This document shows positions 49,369 through 58,012 of a DNA stretch of 64,000 nucleotides, piece after piece. The position numbers and the translations under genes were made by a program. The DNA lies in NCBI GenBank assembly GCA_964489425.1, contig CAZAYP010000001.1, positions 124,001 to 188,000 of the forward strand, given 5' to 3'. Under the pieces are notes generated by a model, which ran no database searches, was not told the DNA's origin, and worked only from the letters and a program-made list of their open reading frames with translations. Within the stretch, counting starts at the first letter, position 1; every line of letters begins with the position of its first letter. The stretch is from CAZAYP01 sp964489425 [NCBI: uncultured Verrucomicrobiota bacterium] (GTDB taxonomy: Bacteria > Verrucomicrobiota > Kiritimatiellia > RZYC01).

Positions 49369-51503
49369 GGTTTGGCCTCCGGATCAGGCCCGGGCGAGGC
49401 CGGGCGCGCCAGCGCCTGCTCGTACTCCCGGCCGATGCGTTCCGCCAGCCGGTGCTGCTCCGCGGCGCGCGCGCTGCCCACGCTCTGCGGGTGCAGGCGG
49501 ATGCGGTGCAGGACAAACGGCAGGTTGGCGAGCTCGTAGCCGGCCCTCAGCAGGCGCGCGTAAAAGTCGTAATCGTCCGCGCCGCGGAACTCTTCGCGGA
49601 ACAGCCCCACCCGGTCGAACACCGCGCGCCGGACCAGGGTGGCGCTGTTGACCATGGAGTTGACGCGACCGAAGCTCGCGCGGATCCTGGCCGGCTGGTG
49701 CTCCAGCTTCGGCTGGCCCAGGCAGGCCCCGGCATCGTTGAAATACTCCGCGAAGCAGCCCACGCCGGCGACGTCCGGGTGGGAGTCCAGGTACGCCACC
49801 AGCCGCGCCAGCTTCATGGGCTGGGACACGTCGTCGCTGTCGTGGTTCATCAGGTATTCGGCCGCCGGGTGCGCGGCGCGCACGGCCCGGTTGCGGGCCG
49901 CCACCTCGCCGGCGTGCGGCAGGCTCAGCACGTGGAGGCGCGCATCGTAGCGCGCGTACTCGCGGGCCAGGTCCAGCGTGCGGTCCGTGGACCCGTCATC
50001 CGCCAGGATCAGCTCGAACGCCGTGAAGGTCTGGTTCAACAAGGAGTCCACCGTGGCGCCCAGGTAGCGCTCGCGGTTGTACATGGGCATGTAGATGGAA
50101 ACCCGGGGCGGCGGCAGGTGCCACAGGCCGGCCACCAGTTCCCGGTAGCGCCCCATCCAGACCATCCACAGCTCCTGCTCGCTGGCCGAATCATCGACAA
50201 GCGCCTCGCGCAGCAGGGCCGCGCTGCGTCCCGCCAGCTCGGGGCGGGCCACGCCCGCCGGCTTGGTGGCGCGCACCGTGATGTTGTCCGTGGCGTGCCA
50301 GGTGGCCTTCTCAAACTGCAGGCTGTCCCAGCCCAGCGCGCCCAGCACCCGGTTGAACTTGGCCTCGTCCCAGGCATCGCGATGCACCGCCCAGGCCGCC
50401 TCGTGAGAGCCAAACACATGCCGCAACACCACGGCCTGCCGGTCCGGCGGGGACGCCGGGTCCAAGTACCGCTGCGCGGCGGCCGCGAAGTCCGGCGTCT
50501 CGATGACCAGGCGTCCGCCGGGCTGCAGCCAGTCGTGCCAGGCGCTCAGCAGGGCCAGGGCGGCCGGGAACTCGAAATGCTCGAAGACATGGTGCGAACG
50601 AATCTCCGCCACGCTGCCGGCCGGGAAACACAGGCCGGCGATGTTGGCCTGCACGTCGGCAACGCACTTTTTCTGCACCGTGTGGTCCGCCGGCGGGAAG
50701 TCCACGTTGATATAGCCCGGCAGCCGCCGCTCGCCGCAACCCAGGTGCAGCCGCACGTCCTGACCCGCCGCGGCCAGGCCGCGCTCCCGCAGGCGCGCCA
50801 GGTCGTCCGGGGCCGCAAATCCATAGGCGGCATAGATGTCGCCCCACAAATCCGCCGCCGGCGGCTGGGTAAGCTTGGCGAGGAGCTCGTCCGCTCCGCA
50901 CCAGTGCCAGAACGCCAGCGCGGTGCTCTCGCCTTCTGAAAAATTGAAACGCTGGTACCCCAACGCCCGCAACCGGGCCAGGCACTCGGCCGCGCGGCCG
51001 TGGAACTCGCGGGCGTATTCAAAGGACAGGAAGTCCAGGGGCTCGGTCAATCCCTGCAGCACCTCCAGCTCGAACCCCTCGACATCAATCTTGCAGTACC
51101 TTGGCCGGCCGTGCTCAGCCACCAGGCGGTCGAGCGTGGTCATGGGCACGCGCACGCTTTTGTCCCAATGGCAGGTGGCGAACCGCCCCTGTTTCCACGC
51201 GCTCGAAAAGGTGGCCAGGGTAGAAGCCTCGCGGCACAGGGCCAGGTCCAGTTCGCCGGGCTCGCCGGCCACGCCCTGGGGCACGATGGTCACGCGGGCC
51301 GGGTCCGGGAACTGCCGGCGGAGTTCGGCCACGCAGTCCGGCTGGGGCTCCACGCACACGACGCGCGCGCCCATGGCCAGCAGCACCCGGGTCTTGGCGC
51401 CCACGTTGGCGCCGATATCAAACACCAGGTCGCCGGGCCGGACCATGCCGGACCAGGCTCCGTAAGCCTCCCCCTGCTGCGGCTGTGTGTTGCTACGCGG
51501 CAT
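49365..51503 (-). CDS. Three-domain fusion: FkbM methyltransferase, class I methyltransferase, GT2 glycosyltransferase
   Basis: 712 residues in three modules. About 26-190: FkbM-type SAM methyltransferase (FDIGANVGAKTRVLLAMGA, VCVEPQPDCV, YCKIDVEGFELEVLQG). About 250-415: a second SAM methyltransferase (RLHLGCGERRLPGYINVDF, IRSHHVFEHF, LQPGGRLVIETPDF). About 467-700: GT2 (VSIYMPMYNRERYLGATV, LADDGSTDR, NHDSDDVS). Such fusions modify and extend a glycan in one polypeptide, for example O-methylation capping coupled to sugar transfer. The ATG at 51503 begins the FkbM domain; longer forms overlap nothing recognisable. The stop overlaps the start of the next gene (ATGA). Confidence 0.9.
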   Translation of the reverse strand: MPRSNTQPQQGEAYGAWSGMVRPGDLVFDIGANVGAKTRVLLAMGARVVCVEPQPDCVAELRRQFPDPARVTIVPQGVAGEPGELDLALCREASTLATFSSAWKQGRFATCHWDKSVRVPMTTLDRLVAEHGRPRYCKIDVEGFELEVLQGLTEPLDFLSFEYAREFHGRAAECLARLRALGYQRFNFSEGESTALAFWHWCGADELLAKLTQPPAADLWGDIYAAYGFAAPDDLARLRERGLAAAGQDVRLHLGCGERRLPGYINVDFPPADHTVQKKCVADVQANIAGLCFPAGSVAEIRSHHVFEHFEFPAALALLSAWHDWLQPGGRLVIETPDFAAAAQRYLDPASPPDRQAVVLRHVFGSHEAAWAVHRDAWDEAKFNRVLGALGWDSLQFEKATWHATDNITVRATKPAGVARPELAGRSAALLREALVDDSASEQELWMVWMGRYRELVAGLWHLPPPRVSIYMPMYNRERYLGATVDSLLNQTFTAFELILADDGSTDRTLDLAREYARYDARLHVLSLPHAGEVAARNRAVRAAHPAAEYLMNHDSDDVSQPMKLARLVAYLDSHPDVAGVGCFAEYFNDAGACLGQPKLEHQPARIRASFGRVNSMVNSATLVRRAVFDRVGLFREEFRGADDYDFYARLLRAGYELANLPFVLHRIRLHPQSVGSARAAEQHRLAERIGREYEQALARPASPGPDPEAKP

Positions 51504-51656
51504 CGTGCCTCTGCCCGATTCCGGCCATGGGTGTACAGGATGGGCCGTGGTTCGGCAAGCCGGGATTGCGCGGGCGCCGTGAATTATGAACGCATGAATT
51601 ATATTGCTATTGCAGGCCGGCGCGCTAGGCTTTTTAACGTTACAAGGTACAAGAAT

Positions 51657-52652
51657 ATGTATCGCTTGGTATTCCAAACAGGTCCGTTTCGCGGACGGCG
51701 GATTGCGGTCCAGCAGGGGTCCGTGGTCATCGGCCGCGGCGCGGACTGCGTGCTGCGGGTGCCGGACCCGGACATGGCCGACCGCCATGCCGCGCTCGAG
51801 CAGCACCACGACGGGGTTTACATCAACGCGTTGAGCCCGTCGCACCCCCTGCTGGTCAACGGCCAGGAAACCCGCCAGGCCAAGCTGCGGCATGGCGATA
51901 TGATCCAGCTGGGCCAGACGCGGGCGCTGTGCCAGATGCAGCTGCCGAGCGTGATCCAGCAGAATCGCAAGCTCAGCTTTTTGCAGTACCTGACCCTGGT
52001 CATGGTGGTGTTCCTGCTGCTCCTCGAGCTTTTTTTCGTGGTGCTGCTGTCCGTGTGGCGGCACGAGCCGGGCGTCGGCCTGACCCCGACCGCCGCCACG
52101 CCGGCCGCCCAAGCCGCAGCGGCCACGGCTACGGCGGCACCGCCGCCGGCCACGGCCACGGCGCCCGCCGTCGAGGCGGAGCCCACGGCCACCGCAACAC
52201 CGATCCCCACGGCGACGACCGAACCGGATGCCACGCCCGCCGCGGCCGCGCCGGAACCCACCCCGGAGCCGGGGCCGGAGAACACCGCGACACCCACGGC
52301 CATTCCAGCCCCGACCGCAACGGCGGCGCCGATCGAGTGGCTGAACGTGGCTGACCTGGAAAAAACCTACGGCGTTGAAAACGATCCGCTGTTTTACATC
52401 ACCCGCACCATGACCGAGGAAGCCGACTGGGCCATGGCCGAAGGCGACACGGAGAAGGCTGCGCAACAGCTCGAACGGGTCCAGATCATCGCCCCCAACT
52501 ACTACCCGGCCCTGGCCAAGTACGCCGAATTGCAGGAAAAGGCCGGTAAGCCGGAGGCCGCCGCGGCCGCGTGGACCAAGCTCAAGGCGGCCGCGCAAGG
52601 TACGCCATGGGAAGGGCTGGCCGCCGGGCACTTGGAGCAGCTCGGGTATTGA
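51657..52652 (+). CDS. FHA-domain protein with one membrane helix and C-terminal TPR-like domain
   Basis: 331 residues from the ATG at 51657. The FHA domain (1-95) shows YRLVFQTGPFRGRRIAV, IGRGADCVLRVPDP and DRHAAL in place of the usual SRxHA, then LVNGQ; it should bind phosphothreonine. One helix (about 109-133, FLQYLTLVMVVFLLLLELFF) orients the N-terminus in the cytoplasm. A 95-residue Ala/Pro/Thr linker leads to a periplasmic TPR-like end (MAEGDTEKAAQQLERVQIIAPNYYP). It may link a cytoplasmic Ser/Thr kinase signal to envelope glycan assembly. A second ATG upstream at 51594 would add 21 residues. Confidence 0.82.
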   Translation: MYRLVFQTGPFRGRRIAVQQGSVVIGRGADCVLRVPDPDMADRHAALEQHHDGVYINALSPSHPLLVNGQETRQAKLRHGDMIQLGQTRALCQMQLPSVIQQNRKLSFLQYLTLVMVVFLLLLELFFVVLLSVWRHEPGVGLTPTAATPAAQAAAATATAAPPPATATAPAVEAEPTATATPIPTATTEPDATPAAAAPEPTPEPGPENTATPTAIPAPTATAAPIEWLNVADLEKTYGVENDPLFYITRTMTEEADWAMAEGDTEKAAQQLERVQIIAPNYYPALAKYAELQEKAGKPEAAAAAWTKLKAAAQGTPWEGLAAGHLEQLGY

Positions 52653-52657
52653 GCGCC

Positions 52658-53986
52658 ATGACCATCGCGGAACTCCTGCGCCAGTTTGATCCCGCCCAGG
52701 CCGGCGCCAGGCTGCACGCCATGATGCACCCTTTGCAGCCCATCGCCCGCAGCCTGACCGGGAACGGCGTGCGGGAAACCCTGCGCCTGCTGCAACAGCA
52801 CCTCCCCCTGGAAATCACCGAGGTGCCCACCGGCACGAAGGTGCTGGATTGGGAAATCCCCCGCGAGTGGAACTTGCGCGCCGCGCACATCAAGGATTCC
52901 CGCGGCCGCATCGTGGCAGACGCCGCCCAATCAGCGCTGCACGTGGTTGGCTACAGCGTCCCGGTGCAGGGATCTTTCTCGCTGGCGGAGCTTCGGCCGC
53001 ACCTGCACTCGCTGCCGGATCACCCGGACTGGATTCCGTACCGCACCTCGTATTACAAGGAAACCTGGGGGTTCTGCCTGCCCCAGCGCGTGCTGGAGAA
53101 TCTCAAGGATAACCGCTACGAGGTGCTGATCGACGCCAGCCTGGCGCCCGGATCGCTGACGTATGGAAGCCACGTCAAGCCCGGGACGCAGGCCGATGAG
53201 GTGCTGATTTCAACCCACATTTGCCATCCCGCCATGGCCAACGACAACCTCTCGGGCATGGTGGTCGCGGCCAAGCTTGCGGAATTGCTGGCACCGGTGC
53301 CGACGCGGTATACGTACCGGTTCCTGTTCATTCCCGGCACGCTGGGATCCATTGCCTGGCTGGCGCAAAACGCGGCCGCCGCGGCGCGGGTCAAGGCCGG
53401 CCTGGTGCTGGCCGGCGTGGGCGATGCCGGCCCCCTCAATTACAAGCGCAGCCGCCAGGGCCTGGCCTTGGTGGACCGCGCCATGGAACTGGTGATCGCG
53501 CAGGACGGCCGCGGCGGCCGCTGCGTGGATTTCAGCCCCTACGGCTACGACGAGCGCCAGTACTGCTCGCCCGGGTTCAATATGCCGGTGGGCTGCCTGA
53601 TGCGCACGCCGCACGGCGAGTATCCCGAGTACCACACCTCCGCGGATGACTTGGACTTCGTCCGGCCCGAGAGCCTGGCCGGGGCCCTGCAAAGCTGCCT
53701 GGAACTGGTCAATATCCTCGAAAGCAACGCCCGCTACGTAAACCTGCAGCCGCACGGCGAGCCGCAGCTCGGCCGGCGCGGCTTATACGACACCACGGGC
53801 GGCGCGCAGCAGGGCAAGCAGATGCAGATGGCTTTTTTGTGGGTGCTGAACTACTCCGACGGCACGCACGACCTGCTGGACATTGCCCAGCGCGCCCGGC
53901 TGCCGTTCAGCGTGACCCGCGACGCGGCCCAGCGCCTGCGCGATGCCGGCCTGCTGCAGGAAGTCGCCGAACCAGCGCAAGGCTGA
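52658..53986 (+). CDS. M28-like aminopeptidase-fold protein (DUF4910/DUF2172 type)
   Basis: 442 residues. This family of zinc-aminopeptidase-like proteins is frequently encoded in O-antigen and capsule clusters, where its role is unsettled. It starts MTIAELLRQFDPAQAGARLH and shows PIARSLTGNGVRETL. The likely metal-site residues are in ISTHICHPAMANDNLSGMVV (His, Asp) and YPEYHTSADDLDFV (His). A C-terminal winged-helix-like end (LLDIAQRARLPFSVTRDAAQRL) is also present. It begins 5 bp after the FHA gene. Peptidase or deacylase activity is inferred from the fold only. Confidence 0.85.
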   Translation: MTIAELLRQFDPAQAGARLHAMMHPLQPIARSLTGNGVRETLRLLQQHLPLEITEVPTGTKVLDWEIPREWNLRAAHIKDSRGRIVADAAQSALHVVGYSVPVQGSFSLAELRPHLHSLPDHPDWIPYRTSYYKETWGFCLPQRVLENLKDNRYEVLIDASLAPGSLTYGSHVKPGTQADEVLISTHICHPAMANDNLSGMVVAAKLAELLAPVPTRYTYRFLFIPGTLGSIAWLAQNAAAAARVKAGLVLAGVGDAGPLNYKRSRQGLALVDRAMELVIAQDGRGGRCVDFSPYGYDERQYCSPGFNMPVGCLMRTPHGEYPEYHTSADDLDFVRPESLAGALQSCLELVNILESNARYVNLQPHGEPQLGRRGLYDTTGGAQQGKQMQMAFLWVLNYSDGTHDLLDIAQRARLPFSVTRDAAQRLRDAGLLQEVAEPAQG

Positions 53987-54060
53987 TTGGTTTTTCCGGC
54001 CGGTTTTCTCACGGAGGCACGGAGATCGCGGAGATCAACTCCCGACGCCGGGCTCTGCAT

Positions 54061-54095
54061 CCGGGCTCCCCGCCTTGAAAAGGCGGGGAACCCGG
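54061..54095. repeat. REP-like hairpin between convergent genes
   Basis: TCCCCGCCTT (54067-54076) and AAGGCGGGGA (54080-54089) are an exact 10-bp inverted repeat with a GAA loop. Outer CCGGG/CCCGG extends the stem to 15 pairs past one mismatch. It is the reverse complement of the element at 31198-31218. It lies in the 153-bp gap between the 3' ends of the M28-like gene and ettA. No T-run follows on either strand. Confidence 0.78.
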
Positions 54096-54139
54096 AGCAC
54101 TTCCGGCAGCACCCGCGACTACTGGCGCCAGTCCGTGGG

Positions 54140-55813
54140 TCACCGCGTGACCGGCCGGAACTTGAGGCGGTGCGGCTGGTCCGCGGCGGCGCCCAGCGTC
54201 TTGCGCCGGAACTCGTGGTACGCCTCGTAGTTGCCCTCGAACCAGCGCACCTGGCTGTCGCCCTCGAACGCGAGGATGTGCGTGGCCACGCGGTCCAGGA
54301 ACCAGCGATCATGGCTGACCACCACCGCGCAGCCGCCGAAATTGGTGATCGCCTCTTCCAGCGACCGCAGGGTGGTCACATCCAGGTCGTTGGACGGCTC
54401 GTCGAGCAGCAGCAGGTTGCCGCCGGTGCGCAGCAGCTTGGCCAGGTGCACCCGGTTGCGCTCGCCGCCGGACAGCCGGCCGACCAGCTTCTGCTGGTCC
54501 GGGCCGCGAAAATTGAAACGCGCGCAGTAGGCGCGGCTGTTCATTTTCCGGCCGCCGAGGTCGAGGGTCTCGGCGCCGCCGGAGATCTCCTCGTACACGG
54601 TGTGTTCCGGGTTGAGCGCATCGCGGAGCTGATCCACATAGGAGATCGCCACGGTCGGCCCGACCATCAGGTGGCCGGCGGTCGGCTTTTCCTGGCCGGT
54701 GATCAACTTGAACAAGGTCGTCTTGCCCGCGCCGTTGGCGCCGATGACGCCCACGATGCCGCCGCGCGGCAGGTCAAAATCCACGTTGTCCATCAGCAAC
54801 CGGTCGCCGTAGCCCATGCCCAGGCCCGTGGCGCGCACCACCAGGTCGCCGAGGCGCGGCCCGGGCGGGATCTGGATCTCCAGGCTCTCCTCGCGCACGT
54901 CCACCTGCTGGGCGGCCAACTCCTCGTAGCGCTTGAGGCGCGCCTTGCTCTTGGCACGGCGGCCCGAAGGGTTCAGCCGGACCCAGGCCAGCTCCTGGTC
55001 CAGCAGTTTGCTGCGTGCCGCGGCCTGCTTCTTCTCGGTCGCCAACTGGGCCTGTTTCTGCTCCAGCCAGGCCGTGTAGTTGCCCTTGTACGGCAGGGTC
55101 CGCGCATTCTCCAGCTCCAGAATCCATTGGGTAACATTGTTCAGGAAGTAGCGGTCGTGCGTGACCACCACCAGGGTGCCGCTGAACTGCTTGAGGTATT
55201 CCTCGAGCCACGCGACGGACTCGGCGTCGAGATGGTTGGTGGGCTCGTCAAGCAGCAGCACGTCGGGATTCGAGATCAGCAGGCGGCACAAGGCCACGCG
55301 CCGTTTCTCGCCGCCGGACAGCACCTTGACGTCGGCGTCCGGCGGCGGCAGGCGCAGGGCCTCCATGGCCATCTCGACCTGGTGGTCCAGCTCCCACAGC
55401 CCGTGGGTGTCGATGCGGTCCTGCAGGCGGCCCAGCTCGTCGTTGAGCTTCTCCGCCTGGTCCGCCGGCGGGCTGCGGCCGAGCAGGTCGCACACCTCGT
55501 CGTAGCGCGCCAGGACCGCGCGGGCCGCGGCCACGCCCAGTTCCACGTTGCCGGCCACGTCCAGGGACGAGTCCAACTGCGGTTCCTGGGGCAGGTACCC
55601 GACCTTCATGTTCCCGGCGATCTGCGCCTCGCCCATGATCTCGCGGTCGATCCCGGCGAGGATGCGCAGCAGGCTCGACTTGCCCGACCCGTTGCCGCCG
55701 ATCACGCCGATCTTGGCGCCGAAGAAAAACGCGAGGTGCACGTCCCGCAACACGATCTGCTTGTCGTACTGCTTGGTCACGCCCACCAGGTTGAAGACAT
55801 ATTCGCCGGCCAT
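54140..55813 (-). CDS. ettA: Energy-dependent translational throttle protein EttA
   Basis: 557 residues, matching E. coli EttA (about 555). ABC-F ATPase that binds the ribosomal E site and gates the first peptide bond according to ATP/ADP ratio. Two ABC domains: GGNGSGKSS (39-47) with LSGGEKRRVALC and DVLLLDEPTNHLD; and GANGAGKTT with LSGGERNRVHLA and LLLLDEPSNDLD. Between them is the ABC-F linker with charged helices (KSKARLKRYEELAAQQ). No membrane segments. The start at 55813 (MAGEYVFNLVG) is 7 bp from an AGGAG site; an ATG six bases upstream is too close to it. Confidence 0.95.
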   Translation of the reverse strand: MAGEYVFNLVGVTKQYDKQIVLRDVHLAFFFGAKIGVIGGNGSGKSSLLRILAGIDREIMGEAQIAGNMKVGYLPQEPQLDSSLDVAGNVELGVAAARAVLARYDEVCDLLGRSPPADQAEKLNDELGRLQDRIDTHGLWELDHQVEMAMEALRLPPPDADVKVLSGGEKRRVALCRLLISNPDVLLLDEPTNHLDAESVAWLEEYLKQFSGTLVVVTHDRYFLNNVTQWILELENARTLPYKGNYTAWLEQKQAQLATEKKQAAARSKLLDQELAWVRLNPSGRRAKSKARLKRYEELAAQQVDVREESLEIQIPPGPRLGDLVVRATGLGMGYGDRLLMDNVDFDLPRGGIVGVIGANGAGKTTLFKLITGQEKPTAGHLMVGPTVAISYVDQLRDALNPEHTVYEEISGGAETLDLGGRKMNSRAYCARFNFRGPDQQKLVGRLSGGERNRVHLAKLLRTGGNLLLLDEPSNDLDVTTLRSLEEAITNFGGCAVVVSHDRWFLDRVATHILAFEGDSQVRWFEGNYEAYHEFRRKTLGAAADQPHRLKFRPVTR

Positions 55814-55896
55814 AAGCATGCTCCTCTTTGCCGCCCACCTTACGCAAGCGGCCCGGGAAAATAAACTGGAAACGACGGCCGGGACCGCGGGCGGCT

Positions 55897-56280
55897 TCAG
55901 TTCAGCCGGTAGAAGGCGAAGTTCAAGTACGTGGCAAAAAGGACCCACAACAAGTACGGAACCAGCAGGGCGCCGGCCAGCTTGTTGGCCAGCCAGAAGG
56001 CGCGGATAAGCACCAGGAGCGTGACGTCCAGCACCAGGATGTCGACCAACGCGACGCCGGGCGACTGCAGACGAAAAAACAGCCAGGTCCACGCGAAGTT
56101 GGCGCCCAGGTGGACCACCAGGATCGTGGTGGTCAGCGCCACGTGGGATTTTTCCGCCGCACGATAGTACAGCACGATGGCGGTAGCGATCATGCCGTAG
56201 AGCACGGTCCAGACCGGCCCGAAAATCCAATCAGGCGGGGTCAGGGCAGGCCGGTTAAGCGTGGCATACCAGGCGTTCAT
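55897..56280 (-). CDS. TspO/MBR-family membrane protein, short (first helix missing)
   Basis: 127 residues. The family hallmark WYATLNRPALTPPDWIFGPVWTVLYG begins at residue 4, followed by four helices (ILVVHLGANFAWTWLFF, ALVDILVLDVTLLVLI and two others). TspO normally has five helices and about 155-160 residues; here the N-terminal helix is absent. The start is firm: GGGAGGT lies just before the ATG and an in-frame TAA immediately upstream forbids a longer form. TspO proteins bind porphyrins and cholesterol-like ligands and act as stress or light/oxygen regulators. It is encoded 13 bp after the SpoIIE-type phosphatase gene. Confidence 0.9.
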   Translation of the reverse strand: MNAWYATLNRPALTPPDWIFGPVWTVLYGMIATAIVLYYRAAEKSHVALTTTILVVHLGANFAWTWLFFRLQSPGVALVDILVLDVTLLVLIRAFWLANKLAGALLVPYLLWVLFATYLNFAFYRLN

Positions 56281-56293
56281 GGCTTACCTCCCA

Positions 56294-58012
56294 TCATCCA
56301 TTCCGTTGCAAGGCCAAGAGGGTCAGGTCGTCAAACAGGGCGCCGGCCTGGAAGGCGGCCACGGCATTGGCCAGGCCGTCGCACAGGCAGTCGGGCGCCA
56401 GGCCGGGGTGGGCCTGGAGATACCGGCGCAGGCCGGCCTCGCCAAACAGTTCCCGGCCGTCAGGGGCGTGCGCCTCGGTGACGCCGTCGGTGAACAGCAG
56501 CAGCGTTTCGCCGGGCGCCAGGCGGGCCTGGCCGGTGTGGTAACGCCACGCCGGCGTCATGCCCAGCGCCGGATCTTTCAGCAGCCCGAACGCGCGGGCG
56601 GCGCCGTCCGGGGCCACCGCCCACGCCGCGTGGTGGCCCGCATTGGCGTAGTCGACCATGCCGTCCGCGATCCGGTAGACCGCCAGAAAAATGGTCACGA
56701 ACATCCCGGCGGCATTGTCCGCGGCCAGCACCTGGTTGGCCAACCGCAACGCGGGGCCGGGGGCGCGGGTCTGCTGCAACGCGCCGCGCAGCAGGGTGCG
56801 GGCCAAGGCCATGAAAAAGGCGGCCGGCACCCCCTTGCCGGACACGTCGCCGACCAGCACGACCAGGGTGTCGCGGTCGGCCAGGAAATAATCGTAGAAA
56901 TCGCCCGCGACTTCGCGCGCGGAGCGGATCACGGCGTGCAGGGAAAACTCGGCGCGATCCGGGTAGGGCGGGAAGATCCGTGGCAACAGGGAAAACTGGA
57001 TCTCGCGGGCAATGGCCAACTCGCTCTCCATGGCCTGGCGATGAGCGGTCTCGCGCTTGAGCTGGTCCACCCGCGCGGCCAGCTGCCGACCCACCTCGTT
57101 GAACGCGCGGGCGAGATCCGCGGTTTCGGCCGGGCCGCCGACGGGAACCTGGGCGGCGAAATCGCCCTGGCCGACCAGGCGCACCGCGTCGCGCAGGCGC
57201 ACGATCGGCTGCGCCTGGGCCCGGGAAAACGCCAGGGCAGCCAGCGTGCCCAGCAAGGCGAGCGCGCCCGCAAACGCCAGGCTCAGCCGCTTCACGCGCG
57301 CGCCAGCGGCGTGGGACGCGGCGCGCAACTCCGCGTCCACTGTCCCGACCTGCTGCGCCGCCGCGGCCTGCATCTCGGCCTTTACCGGGTCAAAGTAATC
57401 GTCAATGATCACGACCGCCACGAGCGTAAACATAGTGTCCGGCACCCAGTCCATGACCAGGTACTTGTTGCGCGCGGCGCTGCCGGTCCGGTCAAAAAAC
57501 CGGAAATAGCCCGCGACTTCCGGCTCCACAAACGAGTGCTGGATCAGCTCCCACAGCTCGGGGTACACGTCCTTGTAGACCACGTAATTCCGGCCTTGAA
57601 CGTACTCCCGGTTCGGATGGACCACGGACATGCCGCGGCGGTCCACGAGGCAGGTATAGCCCCCCACCCGCCCGCCCACGACCACGTCCTGGATGGCCAC
57701 GGCACGAACCTCCGGATCGTTGCGCAGCTTGTCGTAATCGGCCAGGTCGGCGCGGTCCGCCAGCAGGGCGGAGAGCTCGTTAGCCACGGCCTGGGCCTTG
57801 AAGGCGACCAGGGTCTCGGCATACGGCGTGAACACCCGCTGCGCGGCGCCGCAGTTGGCGGTGGCCACCTCGTTCACCGCCCGCGTGGCGATGTCGGTCT
57901 GGGTGTCCGACAACTCGCGCACCGCCACCCGCTCGAGGATGAGCCAGAAACCCGCGGTCACCACCCCCAGCGGGAGCAGGTGCGACAGCAGCAGCTGCGT
58001 GCGGATTCTCAC
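56294..58012 (-). CDS. Membrane-bound PP2C (SpoIIE/RsbU-type) phosphatase with periplasmic sensor and HAMP
   Basis: 572 residues from a GTG at 58012. Helix one (about 5-27), an extracytoplasmic sensor of about 200 residues (YTCLVDRRGMSVVHPNREY resembles a dCache-type ligand domain), helix two (243-262), HAMP (262-315), a coiled coil and the phosphatase domain (345-570). Metal-binding motifs are GDFYDYF (370-376), GDVSGKG (388-394), LFTDGVTEA (506-514) and DDLTLLA (561-567). Such enzymes dephosphorylate STAS anti-anti-sigma proteins. The GTG overlaps the TGA of the STAS gene, so substrate and enzyme are coupled. Confidence 0.9.
   Translation of the reverse strand: MRIRTQLLLSHLLPLGVVTAGFWLILERVAVRELSDTQTDIATRAVNEVATANCGAAQRVFTPYAETLVAFKAQAVANELSALLADRADLADYDKLRNDPEVRAVAIQDVVVGGRVGGYTCLVDRRGMSVVHPNREYVQGRNYVVYKDVYPELWELIQHSFVEPEVAGYFRFFDRTGSAARNKYLVMDWVPDTMFTLVAVVIIDDYFDPVKAEMQAAAAQQVGTVDAELRAASHAAGARVKRLSLAFAGALALLGTLAALAFSRAQAQPIVRLRDAVRLVGQGDFAAQVPVGGPAETADLARAFNEVGRQLAARVDQLKRETAHRQAMESELAIAREIQFSLLPRIFPPYPDRAEFSLHAVIRSAREVAGDFYDYFLADRDTLVVLVGDVSGKGVPAAFFMALARTLLRGALQQTRAPGPALRLANQVLAADNAAGMFVTIFLAVYRIADGMVDYANAGHHAAWAVAPDGAARAFGLLKDPALGMTPAWRYHTGQARLAPGETLLLFTDGVTEAHAPDGRELFGEAGLRRYLQAHPGLAPDCLCDGLANAVAAFQAGALFDDLTLLALQRNG

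Noticed and set aside
49365-52631. A 1088-residue form of the FkbM fusion starting at 52631
   Set aside because: The first 370 residues run antisense through the FHA gene and read as Arg/Gly-rich low complexity. The real start is the ATG at 51503 where the FkbM domain begins.
54140-56230. A 696-residue form of EttA starting at 56230
   Set aside because: The extra N-terminal part lies antisense in frame to the TspO gene; known EttA is about 555 residues and a ribosome-binding site sits before 55813.
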